The notes: generated by a model not told the origin, from the letters alone. Shown: positions 45,008 through 55,480, numbered from the stretch's first letter. The stretch is DNA of 64,000 bases from Prolixibacteraceae bacterium (GCA_019459485.1 JAIBEZ010000015.1:1-64000); one strand, 5' to 3'. Program-made: numbers and translations.

Positions 45008-45649
45008 ATGGAATTTTCGGAAGAAAAACTTTATAAAAAGGCCTATCTACTCAGCTTGTTTACCATTTTTTACAACCTTGTAGAAGGCCTTGTCTCTATG
45101 TTTTTGGGTTACGAAGACGAAACTTTAGCTTTGTTCGGATTTGGGGTCGATAGTTTTATCGAAGTCATGTCGGGCATTGGTATTGCCATCATGATCCGGC
45201 GAATCCGGCAAAATCCGGCAAGTTCAAAAAGTGAGTTCGAAATTAAGGCTTTAAAAATAACAGGCACTGCGTTTTACATCCTTTCTGTCGGTTTATTGGT
45301 GGGCATTGTTTTATCACTCGTTAGCAATCACAAGCCCGAAACCACGCTTTGGGGCGTAATTATTTCGTTAATATCCATTGCCGTAATGGTTTGGCTGATG
45401 AATGCCAAAAAGGCCACCGGGAAAAAACTTCATTCCGACCCCATTATTTCTGATGCCAATTGCACCAGGGTTTGCGTGTATATGTCGGTTGTATTGCTGG
45501 TTTCAAGCCTGATCTATGAATTCACCGGTTTTGCCTATGCCGATGTTATTGGAGCAGCCGGATTGATTTACTTCTCGGTTTCGGAAGGGAAAGAGGCCTT
45601 TGAAAAAGCAAAGGGGAAAAGCTGTTGCTGTAGTTGTGAGCACGATTAA
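45008..45649 (+). CDS. Short CDF-like cation transporter with Cys-rich tail
   Basis: A 213-aa membrane protein with five or six hydrophobic helices resembling the membrane half of cation diffusion facilitators (FGVDSFIEVMSGIG for the helix-2 metal site; SDPIISDANCTRVCVYMS for the second site, which contains Cys). The usual cytosolic C-terminal domain is absent; the protein ends KGKSCCCSCEHD, four Cys plus His, a likely soft-metal site. It lies between DUF302 and the regulator gene, and probably exports the metal sensed by that regulator. Confidence 0.72.
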   Translation: MEFSEEKLYKKAYLLSLFTIFYNLVEGLVSMFLGYEDETLALFGFGVDSFIEVMSGIGIAIMIRRIRQNPASSKSEFEIKALKITGTAFYILSVGLLVGIVLSLVSNHKPETTLWGVIISLISIAVMVWLMNAKKATGKKLHSDPIISDANCTRVCVYMSVVLLVSSLIYEFTGFAYADVIGAAGLIYFSVSEGKEAFEKAKGKSCCCSCEHD

Positions 45650-45660
45650 TATTCAATAGT

Positions 45661-46221
45661 ATGCGTTATTTTATCAGGAATATGGTTTGTAACCGCTGTA
45701 TCATGGCTGTGCAACAGGTTTTCGAAAGTTTGAACAACCCGCCAGTCCGGATTTCGCTGGGCGAAGTGGAGACCGCCCACCCCATTCAGGAAAATGAACT
45801 GGAGAGACTCCGCAAAGCGCTTGTAAGTTATGGTTTTGAACTAATCGACGATATGAAAAGTCAGTTGATCGAAAAAATCAAAAATACCATTGTTCAATCC
45901 ATTCACCATAGCAACGAAGATCTGAAAATAAACTATTCTGAATACATCGAATCGCATCTAAACCGGGATTACGCTTATTTAAGCAGTCTTTTTTCAGAAG
46001 TTGAGGGAACTACCATCGAAAAATACATCATCCTTCAGAAAATAGAGCGGGTTAAAGAATTGCTGGTGTACGACGAACTCACCCTGAGTGAAATTGCCTA
46101 CCAAATGGGATACAGCAACGTGGCTTATTTATCGAACCAGTTTAAAAAGGTGACCGGATTGACGCCTAGTCATTTCAAACAGGTAAAAGAAAATAAGCGA
46201 AAACCTCTGGATAAAATATAA
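45661..46221 (+). CDS. AraC-family regulator with HMA-like N-terminus
   Basis: The N-terminus (about residues 1-65) starts MRYFIRNMVCNRCIMAVQQ, with a CxxC in the position of an HMA metal loop. The C-terminal half (about 100-186) is an AraC-type double helix-turn-helix (ELTLSEIAYQMGYSNVAYLSNQFKKVTGLTPSHFK). A metal-binding input domain joined to AraC DNA binding suggests a direct Cu/Ag sensor controlling the locus. It lies 11 nt after the CDF-like gene and 84 nt before the copA-like gene. Confidence 0.82.
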   Translation: MRYFIRNMVCNRCIMAVQQVFESLNNPPVRISLGEVETAHPIQENELERLRKALVSYGFELIDDMKSQLIEKIKNTIVQSIHHSNEDLKINYSEYIESHLNRDYAYLSSLFSEVEGTTIEKYIILQKIERVKELLVYDELTLSEIAYQMGYSNVAYLSNQFKKVTGLTPSHFKQVKENKRKPLDKI

Positions 46222-46240
46222 CCTGAAAATCTTATAAACA

Positions 46241-46288
46241 GTTACGGGAATATCGTAACAAGCACCCGGTTTCCGGAGTTTATCTTTG
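46241..46288 (+). promoter_or_regulatory. Promoter and dyad upstream of the copA-like gene
   Basis: TATCTTTG (46281-46288) matches TAnnTTTG, 17 nt before the ATG. The inverted repeat GTTACG-7 nt-CGTAAC (46241-46259) overlaps the expected -33 region, where a regulator would contact polymerase. The adjacent AraC-type gene is the obvious candidate regulator; this is inference. Confidence 0.55.
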
Positions 46289-46305
46289 ATGAAAAAAATA
46301 AAGAC

Positions 46306-48534
46306 ATGGAAACTTCAGTAAAAAAGAACTTCCCGGTTACCGGATTAAGCTGCGCATCATGCGCCATCAGTGTCGAGAGCATGCTTAAAGCTCAAAAAGG
46401 GGTGCTCGATGCATCCGTTAACTATGCAAACTCTTCAGCATGGGTCGAATACACGCCTGAAACAGCCTCAGTCAGCGACTTCAAATCAGCCATTCAGTCG
46501 ATTGGTTACGACTTATTGATTGAAGAAGAAGGCCATGACCATCAGGAGGAAATGCAGCACATCCATTACAAAAAGCTAAAAACCAATACGCTTTGGGCAT
46601 CGATACTGTCATTTCCGGTGGTAGTAATTGCCATGTTCATGATGAATATCCCCTATGCCAACTGGATCATGTTGGTTCTGGCAACGCCTGTAATTGGTTG
46701 GTTTGGCCGGAGTTTTTTCATCAATGCCTTTAATCAGGGCAAATACGGCAAGGCAAACATGGATACGCTGGTTTCTTTAAGTACCGGAATCGCCTGGTTA
46801 TTCAGCACCTTCAGCACCATTTTTCCTGAATTCTGGCACGATCGCGGCCAACATGCCCACGTTTATTTTGAGGCTTCTGCCGTGATAATCGCATTCATTC
46901 TGCTGGGCAAAGTGCTGGAAGAACGGGCAAAATCGAATACTTCATCTGCTATTAAAAAGCTGATTGGATTACAGCCGAATACCGTTAATCTGATTCAGGA
47001 AAATGGTGAGGAAATGAAAATAGCCATCTCGCAGGTCGTTATTGGTGATAAAATTCGGGTTAAGCCCGGCGACAAAATCCCCGTGGACGGCGAAATTATT
47101 TCAGGGTCATCCTTTATCGACGAAAGTACAATTACCGGAGAATCACTTCCGGTTGAAAAGGAAAAGGGCGGAAAAGTCTTTGCCGGAACCATCAACCAGA
47201 AGGGAAGTTTTGTTTTTGTAGCTCAAAAAGTGGGTGGCGAAACCATTTTGGCTCAGATCATTAAAATGGTTCAGCAGGCGCAGGGAAGTAAACCTCCCGT
47301 TCAAAAGCTGGTCGATAAAATCGCCGGAATATTTGTTCCGGTGGTGCTGGTGATTTCCGCAGTAACCTTTGCAGTCTGGATGATTTTAGGCGGTGAAGAT
47401 GCCATCACGCAAGCATTATTGGCGATGGTTTCGGTGTTGGTAATTGCTTGTCCGTGTGCGCTGGGACTTGCAACACCTACAGCCATCATGGTTGGCATGG
47501 GCAAAGGCGCCGAAAACGGAATCCTGATTAAAGATGCCGAAAGCCTTGAATTGGCGCACAAAGTCAATGCGATTGTTCTCGATAAAACCGGTACCATTAC
47601 CGAAGGTAAACCTGCCGTAACCGACATCGTTTGGAATCTTCCTGAAGCAGATCAGGCAGAACTGGAACAAATCCTTTTTGCCATCGAATCGCAATCGGAA
47701 CATCCATTGGCAGAGGCCGTAACTGCTACTTTGAAAAGCAATTCAGGCAAACAAATTGCCCTCGACAAATTTGAGAGTATTACAGGCAAAGGAGTTGTAG
47801 CCAATTTCGGTGAGCATGTTTTTCTGGTGGGCAATCAAAAGCTGTTGGATGATCATAAGGTAAATCTTCCGGAAGAAAGTTCAGCCAAAATCAAAACCTG
47901 GCAGAATGAAGCAAAAACAGTGGTGTGTTTTTCACGCGATACTGAACTTCTGGCAATCATTGCGATTGCCGATAAAATTAAAGATACATCGGCAAAAGCC
48001 ATTGCTGACCTTCAAAATCAAGGCATTGAGGTTTATATGCTTACCGGAGATAATATACAAACCGCAAAAGCGGTGGCACAAAAAGTCGGCTTGAAGAACT
48101 TCAAAGCCGAAGTGATGCCCTCCGACAAAGCTGATTTTATCAAAGAATTGCAAAATCAGGGGAAAGTGGTGGCGATGGTTGGCGACGGCATCAACGATTC
48201 TCACGCGCTGGCGCAGGCTGATGTGAGCATCGCTATGGGCAAAGGCTCCGACATTGCGATGGATGTAGCCAAAATGACGATCATTTCCTCCGATCTTCAG
48301 CTTATTTCAAAAGCCATCCGGCTATCAAAACTGACGGTGAATACCATTCATCAGAATTTGTTCTGGGCTTTCATTTACAACCTGATCGGCATTCCCGTTG
48401 CTGCCGGAATTTTATTCCCTATTTGGGGTTTCATGCTCAACCCGATGATTGCCGGAGCTGCGATGGCGCTGAGTTCGGTGTCGGTGGTAAGCAACAGCTT
48501 ACGGTTAAAATTAAGGAAGCTGGATAAAATATAG
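46306..48534 (+). CDS. copA: P1B-type Cu(I)/Ag(I)-exporting ATPase
   Basis: Inner-membrane ATPase that pumps monovalent copper or silver out of the cytoplasm. One N-terminal HMA domain (GLSCASCAISVESML), a His-rich linker (GHDHQEEMQHIH), then the transmembrane metal site CPCALG (about 382-387), phosphorylation site DKTGT (about 426), TGE in ITGES, GDGINDS and late-helix motifs. At 742 aa it is complete. It has its own promoter with a nearby dyad, and the CopZ-like chaperone gene follows. Confidence 0.95.
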   Translation: METSVKKNFPVTGLSCASCAISVESMLKAQKGVLDASVNYANSSAWVEYTPETASVSDFKSAIQSIGYDLLIEEEGHDHQEEMQHIHYKKLKTNTLWASILSFPVVVIAMFMMNIPYANWIMLVLATPVIGWFGRSFFINAFNQGKYGKANMDTLVSLSTGIAWLFSTFSTIFPEFWHDRGQHAHVYFEASAVIIAFILLGKVLEERAKSNTSSAIKKLIGLQPNTVNLIQENGEEMKIAISQVVIGDKIRVKPGDKIPVDGEIISGSSFIDESTITGESLPVEKEKGGKVFAGTINQKGSFVFVAQKVGGETILAQIIKMVQQAQGSKPPVQKLVDKIAGIFVPVVLVISAVTFAVWMILGGEDAITQALLAMVSVLVIACPCALGLATPTAIMVGMGKGAENGILIKDAESLELAHKVNAIVLDKTGTITEGKPAVTDIVWNLPEADQAELEQILFAIESQSEHPLAEAVTATLKSNSGKQIALDKFESITGKGVVANFGEHVFLVGNQKLLDDHKVNLPEESSAKIKTWQNEAKTVVCFSRDTELLAIIAIADKIKDTSAKAIADLQNQGIEVYMLTGDNIQTAKAVAQKVGLKNFKAEVMPSDKADFIKELQNQGKVVAMVGDGINDSHALAQADVSIAMGKGSDIAMDVAKMTIISSDLQLISKAIRLSKLTVNTIHQNLFWAFIYNLIGIPVAAGILFPIWGFMLNPMIAGAAMALSSVSVVSNSLRLKLRKLDKI

Positions 48535-48641
48535 TTGTCATGGTTGTCATTGTTATCATGGTTTTCGACGTGTTGGTGTTTTCAAAACATAGGTACTTTG
48601 GAGCTCAGGCGCATTAAAAATAATCTCAAAAACTCAAAAAA

Positions 48642-48860
48642 ATGGAAACTTTAAAATTCAAAACCAATGTAAATTGTGGCGGATGTATTGCCACTGTAAC
48701 TCCTCACCTGAATCAGGTAAAAGGTATTGTGAAATGGAGTGTCGATACTTCAAATCCAATGAAAATACTGACTGTTGAAACTTCTGAACTTGATCCTGAC
48801 GTGATTGTTGAAACGCTGAAAAGCGCAGGTTATAAAGCGGATCTGATGGCTTCGGAATAG
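48642..48860 (+). CDS. CopZ-like metallochaperone
   Basis: A single cytosolic HMA domain of 72 aa with metal loop NCGGC and a C-terminal ETLKSAGYKADLM typical of the fold. The gene lies 107 nt after copA and would hand Cu(I) to that ATPase. The loop lacks the usual Met before the first Cys (NVNCGGC). Confidence 0.86.
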   Translation: METLKFKTNVNCGGCIATVTPHLNQVKGIVKWSVDTSNPMKILTVETSELDPDVIVETLKSAGYKADLMASE

Positions 48861-48919
48861 ATTCGGCTATATGATGTCCGTTTGTATACCTATTTGGCAT
48901 TTTGCGTCAGTCATTTGTT

Positions 48920-48976
48920 GTCATTCGGTTGTCGTTTCTTGGCAACTTATTGACTACCAAATGACAATTGAATGAC
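48920..48976 (+). repeat. Imperfect inverted repeat before pdxH
   Basis: GTCATTCGGTTGTCGTTT (48920-48937) pairs with AAATGACAATTGAATGAC (48959-48976). All three differences are G opposite T, so an RNA stem would keep G-U pairs throughout. Part of the dispersed palindromic repeats of this window; the 210-bp gap holds nothing else I can name. Confidence 0.6.
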
Positions 48977-49069
48977 TTTTATGACATTGGGTAACATCAC
49001 GGACATTCGTTTTAGGCAACCAACAAAACGGCCCAAAGCTTGTTTAACTGAAAAACAAACGATTTAAAC

Positions 49070-49702
49070 ATGTTGCGCGATATCCGTACCAATTATCAGA
49101 AATTTGAACTGACAGAACAAACGGTTGATAAAGATCCGATCCGGCAATTAAATTTATGGCTGCAAGATGCCATTGCCGGCCAGAAACCTGATCCAACTGC
49201 GATGGTTGTATCTACCTTGGATCAGGAAGGAAATCCTGATTCGAGAGTGGTGCTTTTAAAAGAACTGACTCCTGAAGGGTTAGTTTTTTTTACGAATTAC
49301 AACAGCAAAAAGGGACAGCAAATAACAGCCAATCAACACGTTTCAGTTGTATTCTTTTGGGCTGAGCTGGAAAGGCAGGTTCGGATGAAGGGCAAAGCCG
49401 AAAAGATCAGCGAAGAGGATTCTGAATTGTATTTTCATTCAAGGCCATTGGAGAGTCAGTTGGGTGCCTGGGCCTCTCCGCAAAGCGAAATCATTGAAAG
49501 CCGCAACGTTCTCGATGAAAACTACAACCATTTCAGGCAATATTTTGAAACCAATGAAATAAAAAAACCACCTCATTGGGGTGGTTTCCTTATTCGTCCT
49601 GAATATTTTGAATTCTGGCAAGGGCGATCGAACCGGCTGCACGACCGAATTGAATTCTGCAAAGAGGATCAATCATGGACGATCCACCGTCTTGCTCCCT
49701 GA
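49070..49702 (+). CDS. pdxH: Pyridoxamine 5'-phosphate oxidase
   Basis: FMN enzyme that oxidises pyridoxamine/pyridoxine phosphate to pyridoxal phosphate. Typical segments: MVVSTLDQEGNPDSRVVLLKE, FFTNYNSKKGQQ, VSVVFFWAELERQVRMKG and the C-terminal FWQGRSNRLHDRIEF and IHRLAP. At 210 aa it is complete. It stands alone between the metal locus and the ECF sigma operon, with which it is convergent. Confidence 0.95.
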   Translation: MLRDIRTNYQKFELTEQTVDKDPIRQLNLWLQDAIAGQKPDPTAMVVSTLDQEGNPDSRVVLLKELTPEGLVFFTNYNSKKGQQITANQHVSVVFFWAELERQVRMKGKAEKISEEDSELYFHSRPLESQLGAWASPQSEIIESRNVLDENYNHFRQYFETNEIKKPPHWGGFLIRPEYFEFWQGRSNRLHDRIEFCKEDQSWTIHRLAP

Positions 49703-49712
49703 CAATTGTTGC

Positions 49713-50162
49713 TTAGCCAATCTGAACTTCAGAGGTTGAATGTCTGAACCGGGACAGAAATAAATCCAAAGTCCACAATGCCAGAGATGCCGTTAGAATC
49801 AGGTAAGCCATTGCGGGAATGGAGGCAAACAAACCAGTAACTGATTGCCACATACCTGAAGCTCCGCTTGTATTAATTTTTTGCAATGATCCGGAGATGG
49901 CTGACCAAATCCCCGGCTCCTTTATCTCAGTTGTTTCAGGGCTCGAAACTGTAATATACACCATCAGGAAAATAAAGACAGCAAACAGGATGATCCAGGT
50001 TCGTTTGCTGATAACCGGCTGGTAATCTTCCACCAAAGAGTGTTTCCGAACAACGACTTCGGCCTGAATCCGTTCCATTACTTTAAGCGAGAAACCTTGT
50101 GACGGGGAATCAATATTGATTCCTTTCATCATCTGTTCGAATTGTTTATCAAGCTTGTTCAT
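49713..50162 (-). CDS. Membrane protein downstream of ECF sigma (possible anti-sigma)
   Basis: A 149-aa protein with a soluble N-terminus (about 1-60), a membrane segment at about 65-82 and a second near 120-140. It follows an ECF sigma gene in the same direction, the normal place for an anti-sigma factor, but no ZAS/zinc motif is visible. The frame continues upstream to 50192 only through a repeat region; ATG 50162 (MNKLDKQF) is the better start. Confidence 0.6.
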   Translation of the reverse strand: MNKLDKQFEQMMKGINIDSPSQGFSLKVMERIQAEVVVRKHSLVEDYQPVISKRTWIILFAVFIFLMVYITVSSPETTEIKEPGIWSAISGSLQKINTSGASGMWQSVTGLFASIPAMAYLILTASLALWTLDLFLSRFRHSTSEVQIG

Positions 50163-50177
50163 ATCTTTAAAGTTTAA

Positions 50178-50235
50178 AATTCCAAATTCCAAATTCCAAG
50201 TCTTTTACTCCACGCCCCATGCTCCATGCCCCATG
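50178..50235 (-). repeat. Two heptamer tandem repeat tracts
   Basis: AATTCCA repeated three times (50178-50198), and CYCCAYG repeated four times (50208-50235: CTCCACG, CCCCATG, CTCCATG, CCCCATG). The second tract abuts the stop codon of the ECF sigma gene. Both have period 7 and fill the gap between sigma gene and its downstream partner. Confidence 0.8.
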
Positions 50236-50811
50236 CTATAAAAGCGAATATACTTCTTCTTTCAGCATCTCGTGCAAAAGCGAATACATTCGTTTTCGCG
50301 CCCGGTGAATTTTTACTTTTATATTACTGACAGTAAGTCCGGTAATTACACTTATCTCATCCATCGATTGACTTTCGTAATAATAAAGTGTAACCAAAAC
50401 CTGATCGTCTTCGGGCAATTTCGACAGTGCAAGGTTAAGGTATTTTTCCTGATCTTCCTTCTTTGTTTCCCTGTAATAATCATGCATTTTCTGTTCATCC
50501 TGATCAGATATCTGCCGATCGTCGAGCGATTTAAATTCAATCCGGCGCTTCCGTAATTCAGAAATACACGCATTGTAAGTTATACTGTACAGCCAGGTCG
50601 AAAACTTCGATTTACCTTCGTAAGTATTCAGCTTTTGATAGGCTTTTACGAAAGTGTCCTGAGCCATTTCTTCAGCTTCTTCGGGCTTTTTCAGTAATTT
50701 CAATGCCAATGAATACACCATGTTTTGGTATCGTTCAACCAGAACAGAAAACGCAGCAACATTTCCCTTTCTAACTGCCTCAATATAAAATATGTCATCG
50801 GTTTTATCCAT
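50236..50811 (-). CDS. ECF-type RNA polymerase sigma factor
   Basis: Region 2 (FSVLVERYQNMVYSLALKLL, EEAEEMAQDTFVKAYQKL, FSTWLYSITYNACISELRK) and region 4 (LSKLPEDDQVLVTLYYYE, SMDEISVITGLTVSNIKVKIHRARKRM) are intact; region 3 is absent as in all ECF factors. The frame extends to 50832, but those codons overlap the -10 of its own promoter; ATG 50811 gives 191 aa. A promoter of the same architecture drives the divergent gene at 50962, indicating autoregulation plus at least one target. Confidence 0.93.
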   Translation of the reverse strand: MDKTDDIFYIEAVRKGNVAAFSVLVERYQNMVYSLALKLLKKPEEAEEMAQDTFVKAYQKLNTYEGKSKFSTWLYSITYNACISELRKRRIEFKSLDDRQISDQDEQKMHDYYRETKKEDQEKYLNLALSKLPEDDQVLVTLYYYESQSMDEISVITGLTVSNIKVKIHRARKRMYSLLHEMLKEEVYSLL

Positions 50812-50821
50812 CTGTTTACAA

Positions 50822-50851
50822 TAGACGAACATTTTACAATCCGGTTACAAA
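50822..50851 (-). promoter_or_regulatory. ECF-type promoter of the sigma gene
   Basis: Minus-strand TTTGTAACC (50851-50843), 15-nt spacer, CGTCTA (50827-50822). -35 AAC and -10 CGTC cores are typical of ECF promoters. The transcript would begin only a few bases before ATG 50811. Confidence 0.65.
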
Positions 50852-50888
50852 TCCGAAAATAAAATTACAAAAAAGTTTTTCAATTTTA

Positions 50889-50918
50889 TTTGTAACCGCG
50901 AAGAAACACTTGCGTCAT
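50889..50918 (+). promoter_or_regulatory. ECF-type promoter of the DUF6249-like gene
   Basis: TTTGTAACC (50889-50897), 15-nt spacer, CGTCAT (50913-50918). The -35 and spacing are identical to those of the divergent sigma gene promoter, so both are probably read by the same ECF factor. Confidence 0.65.
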
Positions 50919-50961
50919 AGCAGCAGAAACAAAAACAATTAAACACTTAAAATTTAATATC

Positions 50962-51297
50962 ATGCAAGTAGAAATTTTAATCCCCTTAGGTTTTTTCGCA
51001 GTGGTTTTCGCATCACTGTATGTTTTTCTAACGACACGAAATAAAGAACGTTTGGCTTTAATTGAAAAAGGAGCCAGTCCCGAACTGTTCAAAACAAAAT
51101 CAAATAATGGCAATGGTTTTGGCAACTTTAAACTTGGATTGTTCTTTATCGGTGTTGCACTTGGCATTGTTACCGGGTATTTCCTTGACGAAGCCGGGAT
51201 GGATGGTACGGCTGCGTATTTTTCAATGATCTTTCTCTTCGGTGGAATCGGATTGGTAGTTTCATATCTGCTTCAGAAAAAATTAGAGAAAAATTAA
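50962..51297 (+). CDS. DUF6249-like small membrane protein
   Basis: A 111-aa protein with an N-terminal helix (about 5-24), a cytosolic KERLALIEKGASPELF stretch and two C-terminal helices (about 55-75 and 85-104). This layout fits the Bacteroidota DUF6249 family, function unknown. It is divergent from the ECF sigma gene, carries the same promoter type, and ends in a strong terminator. Confidence 0.75.
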   Translation: MQVEILIPLGFFAVVFASLYVFLTTRNKERLALIEKGASPELFKTKSNNGNGFGNFKLGLFFIGVALGIVTGYFLDEAGMDGTAAYFSMIFLFGGIGLVVSYLLQKKLEKN

Positions 51298-51318
51298 TTT
51301 CTTAGCCATTTTCCTGAT

Positions 51319-53479
<2,161 letters not shown>

Positions 53480-53565
53480 AAGTAACAGATTATTAATTTA
53501 TCGTGCATATTAGTATCAATCTAAAACTTTTAGCAATTTCAAACAGCGTAAAACAAACGAATTGT

Positions 53566-53573
53566 TATTTTTG
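53566..53573 (+). promoter_or_regulatory. -7 element for the DUF6913-like/dapA operon
   Basis: TATTTTTG matches TAnnTTTG. The transcript would start near 53580, so ATG 53583 is nearly leaderless and the upstream in-frame TTG at 53562 is excluded. Confidence 0.6.
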
Positions 53574-53582
53574 CAGAATATT

Positions 53583-54104
53583 ATGGGTTTAAAATTAAAA
53601 ATTGCCAACAAATTATTGAGTTCCCAGCTAGCCTCAATTTCCAGAGAGAAAAAGGTTTTCAATATAGATACGGCCAAAACAGCCGGAATACTTTGGGAAT
53701 TTGATCAGAAAGAATCATTCGACCTGATTAAAAAAGAACTCACAACTGCAGGCATAAAAACGGTCGGATTGTGCTATTTTCCCCGTAGAAATGCAGTTAT
53801 TCCTGACGGAATCAATGGTTTTACGAAAAAACAAACCACCTGGAGCGAAATTCCGAAAACAGATTTGGCCGAGGAATTTATAGAACAGAAATTTGACATT
53901 TTGATTGATTTAACGGGGCAAAGGAACTTGCCAATCTTATATTTGACAGCGCTGTCGGCAGCTTCTTTTAAAATTGGATATGCAGGCAGTTCACAGAATA
54001 ATTTCGATTTTAATATTGAATTTCAGCAAAAGCCCGAAACAAGCCAGTTGACCGAACAAATTTTGTATTATTTAAAAAGAATTAACAAAACGACTTTAGA
54101 ATGA
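53583..54104 (+). CDS. DUF6913-like protein
   Basis: A 173-aa cytosolic protein of a family common in Bacteroidota and of unknown function. Visible features are an alpha/beta pattern with KTAGILWEFDQKESFD, VGLCYFPRRNAV and FDILIDLTGQRNLPILYL. Its stop overlaps the dapA start (ATGA), so the two are translationally coupled. Confidence 0.7.
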   Translation: MGLKLKIANKLLSSQLASISREKKVFNIDTAKTAGILWEFDQKESFDLIKKELTTAGIKTVGLCYFPRRNAVIPDGINGFTKKQTTWSEIPKTDLAEEFIEQKFDILIDLTGQRNLPILYLTALSAASFKIGYAGSSQNNFDFNIEFQQKPETSQLTEQILYYLKRINKTTLE

Positions 54105-54982
54105 CACATGCATTTACAGGAGCCGGAGTTGCATTGATCACTCCTTTCAATGAAGATAAAAGCATTGATTACAGCGCATTGGAAAGATTAATTGAAAGTC
54201 AGATTTCAGGAGGAATTAATTATTTGGTGGTGCTTGGAACAACTGGCGAAACCCCCACCCTTTCAGAAATTGAAAAGAAAGAAATTGTACGTTTTGTGAT
54301 CGAAAAGAATGCCGGACGTCTGAAAATTGTCGTTGGTATGGGCAGCAACAATACCCTTAGTTTGGTTGAGACCATAAAAAATGCCGATTTTAATGGTATT
54401 GACGCCATTCTTTCGGTAACTCCGTATTACAACAAACCAACACAAGAAGGCCTTTTTCAGCATTTTAAAATGGTGGTTGAAGCTAGTCCTGTCCCTGTAA
54501 TACTTTACAATGTTCCCGGTCGTACCGGCGTAAATATGGATGCTGACACTACCCTTCGCATTGCACGTCTTTCGGAGAAAGTGGTTGCCATCAAAGAAGC
54601 TTCGGGTGATCTGGGCCAGTTCGCAAAAATAATAGCCAACGCACCCGGCTATTTTAAAGTAATTTCTGGTGACGATAGTTTGACCTTGCCTTCAGTAACA
54701 ATGGGTTCCATTGGAGTTATTTCTGTTATTGCCAATGCTTTGCCTGAAAAATTAAGCCAACTTACATACGCCTCACTTAACGGAAACATTGCACTTGCAA
54801 GCCAGCTTCATTTGCAGATGGCCGAAATGCTGAAACTGATTTTCAGGGAAGGAAATCCGGGAGGTGTAAAAGCCTTGATGGAAATGTTGGGAACGGTTAA
54901 AAATCAACTTCGGTTGCCATTGGTTCCGGTTTCATCAGCAACTTACACACTGATAGAAAATGAGTTAAACAAAATCAGCTAA
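54101..54982 (+). CDS. dapA: 4-hydroxy-tetrahydrodipicolinate synthase
   Basis: Condenses pyruvate with aspartate semialdehyde, the first lysine/diaminopimelate-specific step. Motifs: GTTGETPTLSEIEKKEI, the catalytic Tyr in PYYNKPTQEGLFQHF, and Schiff-base Lys in AIKEASGDL (about 162). At 293 aa it is normal. It overlaps the DUF6913-like gene by 4 nt; no lysine riboswitch is seen upstream. Confidence 0.96.
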   Translation: MTHAFTGAGVALITPFNEDKSIDYSALERLIESQISGGINYLVVLGTTGETPTLSEIEKKEIVRFVIEKNAGRLKIVVGMGSNNTLSLVETIKNADFNGIDAILSVTPYYNKPTQEGLFQHFKMVVEASPVPVILYNVPGRTGVNMDADTTLRIARLSEKVVAIKEASGDLGQFAKIIANAPGYFKVISGDDSLTLPSVTMGSIGVISVIANALPEKLSQLTYASLNGNIALASQLHLQMAEMLKLIFREGNPGGVKALMEMLGTVKNQLRLPLVPVSSATYTLIENELNKIS

Positions 54983-55025
54983 TATTGGATTATTTCTGAT
55001 TGACTATATTTTTCACATTTGCCCC

Positions 55026-55433
55026 ATGTACTACATTTTAGGAATTATCATTATAGCAGTTGTCGCTCTGGTAGTTATCAGGTTCAGAAAAAGAGAACAG
55101 ACAAATAGTACCGGGGTTGAGGCCATGAAAGAACCGGAAACTGAACCAAGGCAGATAGCTTCTGATTGCTGCGGGGCGCATGAAATTTGCGAATTCGACG
55201 AGTCGGAGTTTAATGAGGAAATAATTACCTATTTCGATGATGAAGAACTGGACGAATTGAGAAACGTACGCGAAAGCGACCTGACCACTGAAAACATTGA
55301 CGATTTGCGCGAAGTTCTGTACACCCTCCGAACCGAAGAAATCGGCAAATGGCTGATCAGCATTGGCCGCCGGCACATTCACTTACCGGCAATTTTACAG
55401 CAGGAAGCAAGACAATTGATGACGGAGAGATAG
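55026..55433 (+). CDS. Membrane-anchored acidic protein of unknown function
   Basis: A 135-aa protein with one N-terminal helix (about 3-20) and an acidic cytosolic part containing SDCCGAHEICEFDE and a conserved-looking EIGKWLISIGRRHIHLPAI. The Cys/His cluster could bind metal. I recognise no named domain. It stands alone after dapA, 43 nt away, and ends just before a long palindrome. Confidence 0.6.
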   Translation: MYYILGIIIIAVVALVVIRFRKREQTNSTGVEAMKEPETEPRQIASDCCGAHEICEFDESEFNEEIITYFDDEELDELRNVRESDLTTENIDDLREVLYTLRTEEIGKWLISIGRRHIHLPAILQQEARQLMTER

Positions 55434-55442
55434 TTGTAAGCT

Positions 55443-55479
55443 ATACTCAGCAGGTGACTTGAAGTCACCTGCTGAGTAT
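55443..55479 (+). repeat. Perfect 37-bp palindrome, repeat family A
   Basis: ATACTCAGCAGGTGACTT (55443-55460) and its exact complement (55462-55479) flank a single central G. It lies between two convergent stop codons. A related imperfect copy at 56877-56916 shares CTCAGC and AGTCACCTG cores. Confidence 0.85.
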
Positions 55480-55480
55480 C

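Noticed and set aside
50178-50235. CRISPR-like array
   Set aside because: Repeats are 7 bp in direct tandem without spacers and no cas genes are present.
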